Shown here piece after piece: positions 52,405-64,000 of a DNA stretch of 64,000 bases (positions are counted from its first letter, which is position 1; the number at the start of each line of letters is the position of its first letter). The DNA comes from Lactiplantibacillus brownii (lineage in GTDB: Bacteria; Bacillota; Bacilli; Lactobacillales; Lactobacillaceae). The notes below the pieces were generated by a model. That model saw nothing but the letters and a program-made list of their open reading frames with translations. It was not told where the DNA came from and made no database searches. The translations under genes and the position numbers were made by a program. The stretch is from positions 2,852,001 to 2,916,000 of the forward strand of contig NZ_JAVCWF010000001.1 of NCBI RefSeq assembly GCF_031085375.1, read 5' to 3'.

Positions 52405-53163
52405 TCACTTTAGTTTCAACGTTTCCAGCGCTGGCCGTAAGTGGTCGAGCGCGATTTGGCCGGGCGCCGAGGCAGCCCCGACTGTGGCAAATGATAAACA
52501 TGAGCCAAACACTTCTCCAGCTAGGCGTGATACCTTGCCTAAATCCCCCATCGACATCGTAATAATCGGTTGTGACAGTGATTGTCGAGCTTCGTTCGTT
52601 GCTGCCAGTAAGGTCAACACATCCGCAACAGATTGTGGCATCACGGCCATTTTGGCGATGTCCGCACCGAACGCAACCATACTGGTTAACCGTTGAACGA
52701 TTTCTGCTTGCGCTGGAGTCTTGTCGAAATCATGATTACTCATAATCACGATGACGTTCGCGGCATGAGCTTGGGCCACGAGTTGTTTCACGGCAGCTTC
52801 AGCATGATAGCGTTCAATGTCGAGCGCATCCGTAAAGTGACCAGTTAAGACGTTGGCGCAAACTTTGAAGTAATCGCTATCGCTTAACGTCCGCTCGCCA
52901 CCTTCACCTTTTGTGCGAAAAGTCGTGAGTAACGCCAGATCACCTAAAGCGGCTCGTAATTTTCGGCCAGCGGCTTGTAGCGTTTCCGCGTCCGTTACAC
53001 CGTCAAAATAATCAATCCGCCATTCCACTAGATCTGGTTGCGCGGCTTTAATTGGCTTCACGGCAGCAAGAATTTCTGCGAGCGTTTTACCGGTAATCGG
53101 TACAGCGATTTTTGGTCGCCCCATTCCTAAGCTCAGGTTGCGACAGTTAACGACTGGTTGCAT
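52405..53163 (-). CDS. aroD: 3-dehydroquinate dehydratase, type I (copy 1)
   Basis: A 252-residue class I dehydroquinase. The Schiff-base Lys is in ADIAKMAVMP (about 170) and the catalytic His in MSNHDFDKTP (about 145). VEWRIDYFDG holds the substrate-binding Glu-Arg, and QPIITMSMGDLGKVSRL closes the site. It interconverts 3-dehydroquinate and 3-dehydroshikimate. Sits between aroE and apbE, not with biosynthetic aro genes, so a catabolic role is likely. RBS AAAGGGG. Confidence 0.92.
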   Translation of the reverse strand: MQPVVNCRNLSLGMGRPKIAVPITGKTLAEILAAVKPIKAAQPDLVEWRIDYFDGVTDAETLQAAGRKLRAALGDLALLTTFRTKGEGGERTLSDSDYFKVCANVLTGHFTDALDIERYHAEAAVKQLVAQAHAANVIVIMSNHDFDKTPAQAEIVQRLTSMVAFGADIAKMAVMPQSVADVLTLLAATNEARQSLSQPIITMSMGDLGKVSRLAGEVFGSCLSFATVGAASAPGQIALDHLRPALETLKLK

Positions 53164-53199
53164 GTTTAACGAACCCCTTTCTGGTTTATCACTGGCTGA

Positions 53200-54078
53200 C
53201 TACGCATCTTCATCGAATAAAATATGGCGAATATAATCGACCGGCATCTCTTCACCAGTCCACAATTTGAAAGCCGCAGCGCCTTGTTCAAGCATCATAC
53301 CCAGACCATTGAAGACCTGCGTCACACCAGCAGCTTGTGCCACTTTCATCAATTTGGTGGTTCGTGGGGCATAAACGGTATCAAAAACGATCTGGTCTTT
53401 ACGGAACCAAGTTGGATCAGTCACTAGCGTTTCATTTTCCAATGGCTTCATTCCAACACCGGTGGCATCCGTATAAATCGCCGAATCTTGAATTTCTGCT
53501 TTAAAATCGTCACGATCTTCCAAGGCGTGTAATGTTGCCCGACAATTGGTTCGTTCATTAATGAGCTTGACATTGCGCACGGCATTATCCCATTCGGCAT
53601 CGTGCCGATTAAAGATCGATAGGTCGCTGACGCCATCTAAGGCAGCTTGAACCGCAATCGCAGTTCCGGCGCCACCAGCCCCTGCTAAGGTCATCTTCTG
53701 GCCACGAATATTGAGGCCTTCATCATCCAATGACTTCATGAACCCAAGCCCATCAGTCGTATATCCGGTTAAAATGCCTTTATCATTCACAACAGTGTTA
53801 ACTGCCCCAATCATTTCAGCGGCTGGATCTAATTTGTCTAGTAAAGGAATGACCTTTTGCTTATTCGGCATTGAAATGTTAGACCCCCGCATATCCAAAG
53901 TCCGAATCGCTTGAATTGCGGCTGGTAATTGGTCATTACCTACTTCAAAGGCTAGGTAAGCATAATTTAGGCCCAACTTGGCAAAAGCGTTATTGTGCAT
54001 CGTCGGCGACATTGAATGCCGAATCGGGTACGCCATCAAACCAATTAGTAAAGTATGTCCGTCAATTCGTTCCGTCAT
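53200..54078 (-). CDS. aroE: Quinate/shikimate dehydrogenase, YdiB-type (copy 1)
   Basis: A 292-residue dehydrogenase. Substrate site AYPIRHSMSPTMHNNAF (about 16-32) and SMPNKQKVIPLLD with the catalytic Lys; the NAD(P) loop is GAGGAGTAIAVQ (about 135-146). The SMPNKQ and GMKPLENE wording matches E. coli YdiB more than biosynthetic AroE, so it may use quinate as well as shikimate. Start at 54078 by comparison with copy 2. First gene of aroE-aroD-apbE-reductase; promoter at 54138-54166. Confidence 0.9.
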   Translation of the reverse strand: MTERIDGHTLLIGLMAYPIRHSMSPTMHNNAFAKLGLNYAYLAFEVGNDQLPAAIQAIRTLDMRGSNISMPNKQKVIPLLDKLDPAAEMIGAVNTVVNDKGILTGYTTDGLGFMKSLDDEGLNIRGQKMTLAGAGGAGTAIAVQAALDGVSDLSIFNRHDAEWDNAVRNVKLINERTNCRATLHALEDRDDFKAEIQDSAIYTDATGVGMKPLENETLVTDPTWFRKDQIVFDTVYAPRTTKLMKVAQAAGVTQVFNGLGMMLEQGAAAFKLWTGEEMPVDYIRHILFDEDA

Positions 54079-54137
54079 CATTAATCACTCCTCATAAAAT
54101 TTTAAATATCGGTTATTTGTTACTCAATTCACTTGTC

Positions 54138-54166
54138 ATCTTAGCAAAATGGTTTAATATAATAAA
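54138..54166 (-). promoter_or_regulatory. Promoter of aroE copy 1
   Basis: On the minus strand TTTATT, 17 bp ending in TTTGC, TAAGAT. The same boxes and spacing occur before aroE copy 2 (57595-57623); divergent from the LysR gene. Confidence 0.6.
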
Positions 54167-54224
54167 TAAACGTTTTTTAATTAATTGATTGAATTTTTCT
54201 ATCAATGAAAGGGGTTCCATTTCT

Positions 54225-55154
54225 ATGAATCTACGTCACCTCCAATTTTTCAAAGAATTGGCCCGCACACAACACATGGCTAAAGCCGCTGAGAACCTTG
54301 GTATTTCGCAACCGACACTCAGTTACGCCATCAAAAAGCTGGAATCTGAACTTGGGGTGCCGTTATTTGAGCCAGATGGTCGTAATATTAAATTAACAGC
54401 CATTGGCGGCACCTATTTAACGTACATCACTGCCAGTTTAAATGATTTATCACAAGGCAACGAATTGGTCCAACAATTAATGAATCCAGATACCGGCCAC
54501 GTTAAACTAGGCTTTACTTACACCCTAGGACAAGAACTGGTACCAGAACTAATCGCCAACTTTCAAGCTGATTCGCAAAATCGTGCGATTACATTTCAAC
54601 TGGGACAAGGTAATTCCAATGACTTGTTGCAAGACCTAGCCAACGAACATTATGATCTCGTTTTAGCTTCCAATGTGGAAAAACTAGGAGCGAGTGCCGC
54701 TAACGATGTCCTCGACTTCATCCCAATCGTCCAACAAACGATTATGGCTGCCGTCTCGGCCCAGCACCCTTTAGCCGTCAAATCAGAATTGAAAGTGACC
54801 GACTTAGCTCCCTACCCGATGATCCTATTCACTAAGAATAGTGGCTTACGCCCACTCATCGACCAAATTTTGGCACGCGCCCACGTGACCCCCAAAGTTG
54901 CCTACGAGGTCGAAGAAGACCACACCATGGCTGGATTCGTACGGTACAACTTTGGCGTGGCGTTAATGCCTTACTTACCACTATTAGAACAAAGTAGTGT
55001 CTTGCTCAAGCCATTGGTCGACCAACCGCTACAGCACCAACTCTACTTAGTCATGAAGCGTAATCACTTCATCACGCCGTCGGTCCAACGCTTTAAGGAG
55101 TTCAGCCGCAGTTATTGTTGGCAACACTATACCGCTCAGGATCGGTTAATTTGA
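54225..55154 (+). CDS. LysR-family regulator of the aro cluster
   Basis: A 309-residue LysR protein. HTH MNLRHLQFFKELARTQHMAKAAENLGISQPTLSYAIKKLESELG spans residues 1-44; the co-inducer domain (about 90-295) has LGFTYTLGQELVPELIANF at its start. The ATG at 54225 follows AAAGGGG; an earlier in-frame ATG gives a non-family extension. Divergent from aroE copy 1 and 2.4 kb from aroE copy 2, whose promoter is alike, so it probably controls both with quinate or shikimate as co-inducer (inference). Confidence 0.86.
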   Translation: MNLRHLQFFKELARTQHMAKAAENLGISQPTLSYAIKKLESELGVPLFEPDGRNIKLTAIGGTYLTYITASLNDLSQGNELVQQLMNPDTGHVKLGFTYTLGQELVPELIANFQADSQNRAITFQLGQGNSNDLLQDLANEHYDLVLASNVEKLGASAANDVLDFIPIVQQTIMAAVSAQHPLAVKSELKVTDLAPYPMILFTKNSGLRPLIDQILARAHVTPKVAYEVEEDHTMAGFVRYNFGVALMPYLPLLEQSSVLLKPLVDQPLQHQLYLVMKRNHFITPSVQRFKEFSRSYCWQHYTAQDRLI

Positions 55155-55191
55155 TTGACTGCGATGTAGCCAAAAAGGATGGTGCAAAATT

Positions 55192-55761
55192 ATGTCTGGA
55201 AATAACGACGGTTTATCACAAAACAACGACAAGACTCCTCATCATATTTTGAATAAAACAATTTCTCGTGAATTTTCACAACAAGGTCTTCAAATTCTAG
55301 TGTTCGGCTCCAATGATCAAGTTAAAACAAGATTCGTACACCATTACTTGGACCAACTGCAAAAAGATTGCGGAACCAATCACATTACGATGACGCTAAC
55401 CAGTCAAACAACCCTAATTGGTTTTTTGACCGAGGTTACTGCTAAACTTGAATCATCATTTTCTATTAAATTTCCATCTTCTGAATTACTTCCTGTTACC
55501 AATTATTTTATAGCTCTAGCAGAAATACTCTTCACACATAACGTCGTTTTAGTGGTGACCGACATGACAGTTTCAACTGAGCAAACCAAGCACTTGAAAC
55601 AATATTTAGCTAATCTTGCCAAAAACATGTCCGATGATGCCATCAATTATGCGGATTCTCATGCTAAAATCATCTTCATTGGTAACACCGAAACAGCTGA
55701 GGAACTATGGTCCGATGTTCAATCTTTAAAAAGTCGGCTAGCAACCATTCTAGCTAGGTAG
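55192..55761 (+). CDS. Unknown protein with P-loop-like features
   Basis: A 189-residue soluble protein. FGSNDQVKTRFVHHYLDQL (about 38-56) has the place and shape of a Walker A strand-loop-helix but lacks the last Gly of GK[ST]; NVVLVVTDMTVS (about 116-127) resembles a Walker B strand; AKIIFIGNTETAEELW resembles a sensor strand. So it may be a degenerate AAA/STAND-type ATPase domain that no longer binds ATP well. No family is recognised. It is 37 bases after the LysR gene in the same direction and may be co-transcribed. Confidence 0.6.
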   Translation: MSGNNDGLSQNNDKTPHHILNKTISREFSQQGLQILVFGSNDQVKTRFVHHYLDQLQKDCGTNHITMTLTSQTTLIGFLTEVTAKLESSFSIKFPSSELLPVTNYFIALAEILFTHNVVLVVTDMTVSTEQTKHLKQYLANLAKNMSDDAINYADSHAKIIFIGNTETAEELWSDVQSLKSRLATILAR

Positions 55762-55857
55762 TTTGTGGTAATAAATTGTGATAATCCATGATAGGAAATA
55801 ATCAGTTTGTCTGAGATTGATAAGAAAAAACGTTTATATTGTATAAATCCACACAAA

Positions 55858-55887
55858 AATACCCAATGCCCAGTCGGCATCGAGTAT
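55858..55887 (-). terminator. Terminator of the second aroE-aroD unit
   Basis: ATACTCGATGCC / GGGCATTGGGTAT stem (minus strand), with two G-T pairs, then T run. Confidence 0.75.
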
Positions 55888-55904
55888 TCAGTTAATCTCT
55901 TCTA

Positions 55905-56657
55905 TTAATTGTTCAATGTTAACTCATCTAAAATTGGACGCAAGCGTTCGACCGAAATTTGTCCCGGCGCTGATGCTGCACCAACTGTGGCAAACGATAA
56001 ACATGACCCAAAAACTTCCCCAGCCAAACGTGAGACTTTACCTAAATCACCCATTGCCATAGTGATGACTGGTTGTGTTAACGTCTGCTGGGCCTCGTTA
56101 GTCGCGGCCAATAAAGTTAAGACGTCAGCGGCAGACTGTGGCATCACTGCCATCTTAGCAATATCAGCCCCCCAGTCAACCATGCTGGCTAATCGCTGAA
56201 CGATATCACTTTGCGCTGGGGTTTGCTCGAAGTCATGATTACTCATAATGACGACCACGTTTTGTTGATGCGCTTGCGCAACTAAGCGTTTGACGGCCGT
56301 TTCGTCATGATAGCGTTCAAGATCTAACGCATCAGTATATCCTCCAGCTAACGCCGTAGCGCAAATATCAAAGTAAGCTGCCTCGGTCAATGCCAAATTG
56401 CCGCCCTCACCAGATGTCCGAAAAGTTGTTAACAAGGCAATATCTCCAAGCACGGCTCGCAATTGTTGACCTGTTTGTTGTAGTTTTACGGGGTCCATGA
56501 CGGCATCATAAAAGTCAATCCGCCACTCGACTAAATCCGGTTGGGCGGCTTTGATTGCTGGGACGGCTGCTAGAATATCAGCCATCGTGTGCCCGGTAAT
56601 TGGTACCGCAATTTTCGGTCGGCCCACACCCAATTTCAGATTACGACACTTGACCAT
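55905..56657 (-). CDS. aroD: 3-dehydroquinate dehydratase, type I (copy 2)
   Basis: A 250-residue paralogue of the gene at 52405, about as similar as a recent duplicate, with the same catalytic Lys (ADIAKMAVMP) and His (MSNHDFEQTP). The ATG at 56657 is taken; another ATG four codons earlier overlaps the aroE stop (GCGTAATAAGATG). No separate ribosome site is seen, so translation is coupled to aroE. The unit ends here, with no apbE or reductase following. Confidence 0.9.
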   Translation of the reverse strand: MVKCRNLKLGVGRPKIAVPITGHTMADILAAVPAIKAAQPDLVEWRIDFYDAVMDPVKLQQTGQQLRAVLGDIALLTTFRTSGEGGNLALTEAAYFDICATALAGGYTDALDLERYHDETAVKRLVAQAHQQNVVVIMSNHDFEQTPAQSDIVQRLASMVDWGADIAKMAVMPQSAADVLTLLAATNEAQQTLTQPVITMAMGDLGKVSRLAGEVFGSCLSFATVGAASAPGQISVERLRPILDELTLNN

Positions 56658-56661
56658 CTTA

Positions 56662-57549
56662 TTACGCATTGGCCGCATCGTCGTCAAACAAAATTTGATG
56701 AATATAATCAACCGGCATCTCTTTCCCGGTCCACAACTTGAAGGCAGCCGCGCCTTGTTCAAGCATCATGCCAAGACCATTGAAGACGTGTTCAACACCT
56801 GCAGCTTGCGCTACGGTCATCAATTTTGTCGTCCGTGGGGCATAAACTGTGTCAAACACGACTAAATCCTTCCGCAGCCAACTAGGATCATCAATCAAGG
56901 TTTGACCCTCTAAAGGCTTCATCCCAACACCAGTCGAATCAGTGTAAATGAATGAGTCTTGAATTTCGGCTTTGAAATCATTCCGATTTTCTAACTCATG
57001 CAAAGTCGCATGACAGTTCGTCCGATCATTAATCAGCTTAACGTTACGGACCGCGTTATCCCATTCTGCATCATGTAAGTTAAAAATCGAGATTTCGCTA
57101 ACCCCATCTAAAGCCGCTTGAACCGCAATTGCGGTTCCGGCGCCACCAGCACCAGCCAACGTCATCTTGTGACCACGGATATCGATTTCTTCATCATCTA
57201 AAGCTTTCATGAAACCAATGCCATCGGTCGTGTAGCCAGTCAAAACACCGTCATCGTTAACGATCGTATTCACTGCGCCCACCATTTCGGCAGCTGGATC
57301 CAATTTATCTAGTAATGGAATGACTCGTTGCTTATTCGGCATGGAAATATTAGTGCCACGCATCTCAAGCGTTCGGAGTGCGTCGATTGCGGCCGGTAAT
57401 TTTTCAGCCGTGACATCAAAAGCTAAATAAGCGTAGTTAAGTCCAAGCTTTGCAAAGGCATTATTATGCATCGTCGGCGACATAGAATGTCGGATAGGGT
57501 ACGCCATTAAGCCAATTAAGATCGTGTGACCATCAATTCGTTCTGTCAT
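56662..57549 (-). CDS. aroE: Quinate/shikimate dehydrogenase, YdiB-type (copy 2)
   Basis: A 295-residue paralogue of the gene at 53200, nearly identical over the substrate site (AYPIRHSMSPTMHNNAF) and NAD(P) loop, differing mainly in surface residues. It keeps SMPNKQ with the catalytic Lys. RBS CAGGAG. Different substrate or cofactor preference from copy 1 (quinate versus shikimate) is possible but not visible. Confidence 0.9.
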   Translation of the reverse strand: MTERIDGHTILIGLMAYPIRHSMSPTMHNNAFAKLGLNYAYLAFDVTAEKLPAAIDALRTLEMRGTNISMPNKQRVIPLLDKLDPAAEMVGAVNTIVNDDGVLTGYTTDGIGFMKALDDEEIDIRGHKMTLAGAGGAGTAIAVQAALDGVSEISIFNLHDAEWDNAVRNVKLINDRTNCHATLHELENRNDFKAEIQDSFIYTDSTGVGMKPLEGQTLIDDPSWLRKDLVVFDTVYAPRTTKLMTVAQAAGVEHVFNGLGMMLEQGAAAFKLWTGKEMPVDYIHQILFDDDAANA

Positions 57550-57594
57550 TATAAATCACTCCTGAAATTTTAATCATTTTTTAACTTAACTACC

Positions 57595-57623
57595 ATCTTA
57601 GCAAACTCTTAGACTGTAATAAA
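57595..57623 (-). promoter_or_regulatory. Promoter of aroE copy 2
   Basis: TTTATT, 17 bp ending in TTTGC, TAAGAT on the minus strand; the flanks resemble those of copy 1 (54138-54166), including CTAAGATG downstream. Confidence 0.6.
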
Positions 57624-57632
57624 TAGCCAAAA

Positions 57633-57669
57633 TAAAAAAATAGTGCTCAGCAAGTTTGCCGAACACTAA
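57633..57669 (-). terminator. Terminator of the first beta-glucosidase gene
   Basis: Minus strand TAGTGTTCGGCAA / TTGCTGAGCACTA stem followed by a long T run. Confidence 0.82.
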
Positions 57670-57679
57670 TTCTAACGTG

Positions 57680-59188
<1,509 letters not shown>

Positions 59189-59225
59189 TTACCTATTTTA
59201 TAAACATGTTAGCCCTTACATTTCC

Positions 59226-59255
59226 AGTATAATCAATATTGGTTAGTAAATTCAA
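59226..59255 (-). promoter_or_regulatory. Promoter of the first GH1 gene
   Basis: TTGAAT, 18 bp, TATACT on the minus strand, about 60 bases before the start codon. Confidence 0.6.
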
Positions 59256-59289
59256 CCTTAAATGTAAACGACTAACTAAACGTTAGCTA

Positions 59290-59326
59290 AATAGCGACTA
59301 CCGGTAAATTGCCAGTAATCGCTATT
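59290..59326 (-). terminator. Terminator of the PTS-bgl operon
   Basis: AATAGCGA-TAC-GG / CC-GTA-TCGCTATT stem (minus strand), short T tail, just past the second GH1 gene. Confidence 0.7.
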
Positions 59327-59330
59327 CAAC

Positions 59331-60812
<1,482 letters not shown>

Positions 60813-60820
60813 CTATCTGA

Positions 60821-62836
<2,016 letters not shown>

Positions 62837-62854
62837 TCATCTTGGGTAAACAAA

Positions 62855-62962
62855 AACCCAAACGTCTTTGCTTAAAACGACTGCGACTAAAGAGCCGCTG
62901 AATCGCTGAAAAGTTTTAAGCAAAGATATTTGGGTTCATGCCTGCCTAACCAGTAACACACC
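62855..62962 (-). promoter_or_regulatory. RAT antitermination switch before the beta-glucoside PTS
   Basis: On the minus strand a ribonucleic antiterminator (62932-62962: GTGTGTTACTGG, TAGGCAGGC, AACCC) overlaps the left arm of a terminator whose arms (AACCCAAAT-TCTTTGCTTAAAA and complement) run 62855-62936 and end in T. This is the classic LicT/BglG target: the phosphorylation-controlled protein binds RAT and prevents termination. Confidence 0.9.
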
Positions 62963-62976
62963 TACTAAATCTTCGG

Positions 62977-63825
62977 TTATTCAGTTTTTTGACGATGCGT
63001 TACGCGCCAAATGTGCAAGGTCAAATAGACCTTGTCATCTGGTGATAACGACCAATCTGTTTTACTTTGTAAAAAGGTATCGATTCGTTCAACCGTTTCA
63101 TAGGCAAACGAATACTTCACTTGCATTAATTGTAGTAACGAAGCATCTAAGTCACCGCCACCAGCATTAGTATTGGCTACTCGTTGTACCATCAGTGAGC
63201 GCAAATGTGCAACAAACCGATTGTAGTTGAACGAGTCTGGATCAAGGGTCAACTGATATTGATATTGAACAATATCGATAACTCCTGCAATTAATTTAGT
63301 GATTTTAATGGTTTCTTGGAGCTTAGAACCATCAGACGCTGCATTGACGAAGTGGTAGGTCATGAAGACCACCTCACTCTTAGGTAAAGAAATCTTAGCG
63401 CAGTCTTTAATCAATGCGACCGCTTTTTCAGCAGCTTGATATTCTTTACTAAAAAGCTTGCGCACTTCCCATCGAACCGTCCCATTGTCAACATCGATAC
63501 CATCATTAGCGCGCTTGATGGCAAAATCGATATGATCGGCTAAAACAAAATATTGATAATCGCTAAAACTAAGGCCTAACAATGGTTCGACTAAATGGAT
63601 GACTTTCGTGGTGATCAACAAGGCCTGTGGTTTAATATCTTTAAAACTATCAACATCGATATTGCCCTTCATCGTTGCAATAAAGCGACGCTCAATCTTG
63701 TCTTCATCGAGGGCGTCCCCCGGATGTTTGCCAAAACCGATACCCTTGCCGATTACAACCCACTCAACACTTTCGTCATCTTCCACCAGGGCAGCGTTAT
63801 TATTAAAGTTCCTTAGAAATTTCAG
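62977..63825 (-). CDS. bglG: LicT/BglG antiterminator gene, start codon destroyed by an IS end
   Basis: About 282 codons. The RNA-binding CAT domain (KFLRNFNNNAALVEDD...GKGIGFGKHPGD, about 2-58) and PRD1/PRD2 domains with phosphorylation His (LLADHIDFAIKR near 109, MTYHFVNA near 215) are intact. The frame aligns with LicT from codon 2 on, but where LicT has ATG there is CTG: TG belongs to the gene and C is the last base of an ISL3-like inverted repeat. A stop lies two codons upstream and no ribosome site remains. An IS terminator points at it. So the product is probably absent or scarce. Confidence 0.85.
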   Translation of the reverse strand: MKFLRNFNNNAALVEDDESVEWVVIGKGIGFGKHPGDALDEDKIERRFIATMKGNIDVDSFKDIKPQALLITTKVIHLVEPLLGLSFSDYQYFVLADHIDFAIKRANDGIDVDNGTVRWEVRKLFSKEYQAAEKAVALIKDCAKISLPKSEVVFMTYHFVNAASDGSKLQETIKITKLIAGVIDIVQYQYQLTLDPDSFNYNRFVAHLRSLMVQRVANTNAGGGDLDASLLQLMQVKYSFAYETVERIDTFLQSKTDWSLSPDDKVYLTLHIWRVTHRQKTE

Positions 63826-64000
63826 GGTCTAGAATTTTTGGTGTTGGAAAGTATTTCCATTCCAAAAGTACTAGGCCCTTTTTGATAACAAAAAAAGCAT
63901 CTAAGCCTCCCTAGTGCTATGCTTTAAGCGACTAAACTCAAGATAAGCGGGGTAGGAATAGATGTCTCAACTAGATAATACACTTAAATTACTGGGAATT
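63825..64000 (+). mobile_element. Left end of an ISL3-family-like insertion sequence
   Basis: The element begins GGGTCT-AGAATTTTTGGTGTTGG, like ISL3 terminal repeats (GGxTCT...GGTGTTGG). A hairpin AAAGCAT/ATGCTTT (63890-63925) followed by T on the minus strand would stop transcription leaving the element toward bglG. The start of a plus-strand gene lies 137 bases in. The other end and the target duplication are outside the window. Confidence 0.75.
63962..64000 (+). CDS. Transposase start (partial)
   Basis: ATG at 63962 with a GGGGTAGGAATAG site; 13 codons (MSQLDNTLKLLGI) up to the window end. The wording resembles the N-terminus of ISL3-family transposases, but the visible part is too short for certainty. 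Confidence 0.6.
   Translation, partial: MSQLDNTLKLLGI

Noticed and set aside
59240..59285. Possible cre before the first GH1 gene
   Set aside because: TGTAAACG matches the left half but the right half has several mismatches.

Overview
The window looks like chromosome of a Lactiplantibacillus plantarum-group lactobacillus. The reasons are gene content and order: pckA, a LysM/NlpC-P60 autolysin with a Ser/Ala-rich linker, an H2O-forming NADH oxidase beside a five-gene csc (WxL surface complex) cluster, a galKETR/galP/galM region, an LPQxxE-type sorting signal, and catabolic aroE/aroD pairs. GC is moderate, Shine-Dalgarno sites are strong, and most transcription units end in clear hairpin terminators.

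Layout. 1-6.8 kb: the 3' end of pckA, small lactobacillus proteins, an autolysin with a WalR-type box, tRNA-Ala(CGC), menaquinone methyltransferase ubiE and SGNH/DUF218 proteins. 6.8-9.9 kb: a P1B-type metal ATPase and a LacI regulator. 9.9-11.9 kb: an AT-rich island holding a darG-darT DNA ADP-ribosylation toxin-antitoxin pair. 12-16 kb: a redox/metal block with thioredoxin plus a CstR-like sensor, a lone Panacea-domain protein, a Dps-like protein, two HMA metallochaperones and an Fnr/Flp regulator. 16-21 kb: pepO, a GNAT protein, nox, a DUF1828 fragment and a large folded repeat. 21-26 kb: the csc operon. 27-35 kb: a TetR regulator, a MoxR-type ATPase/VWA set, a perfect parS site and sbcDC. 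35-39 kb: an aquaporin, a UbiB-type kinase and T-box-controlled brnQ. 39-40 kb: hicAB, with a hicA that has no ATG. 40-48 kb: the galactose (Leloir) genes. 49-57.5 kb: two aroE-aroD operons, one continuing into apbE and a large flavin reductase, with a LysR regulator between them. 57.6-64 kb: a beta-glucoside PTS operon whose antiterminator gene is cut at its start codon by the end of an ISL3-like insertion sequence that runs off the window.

How the parts fit. Three promoters (the P1B ATPase and both HMA chaperones, one leading into the dps-like gene) each carry a TTGA-N6-TCAA Fnr box exactly 32 bp from the centre of the -10. This points to one metal/redox regulon run by the Flp protein encoded beside two of them. 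The gal genes share a GalR-like operator and cre sites. The aroE-aroD-apbE-reductase operon reads as a cytoplasmic route that uses quinate/shikimate-type compounds as electron acceptors, ApbE loading flavin on the reductase. Two LexA-type boxes precede sbcDC and hicAB. All functions are inferred from sequence patterns; no searches were run, and hand-derived site coordinates may be off by a base or two.
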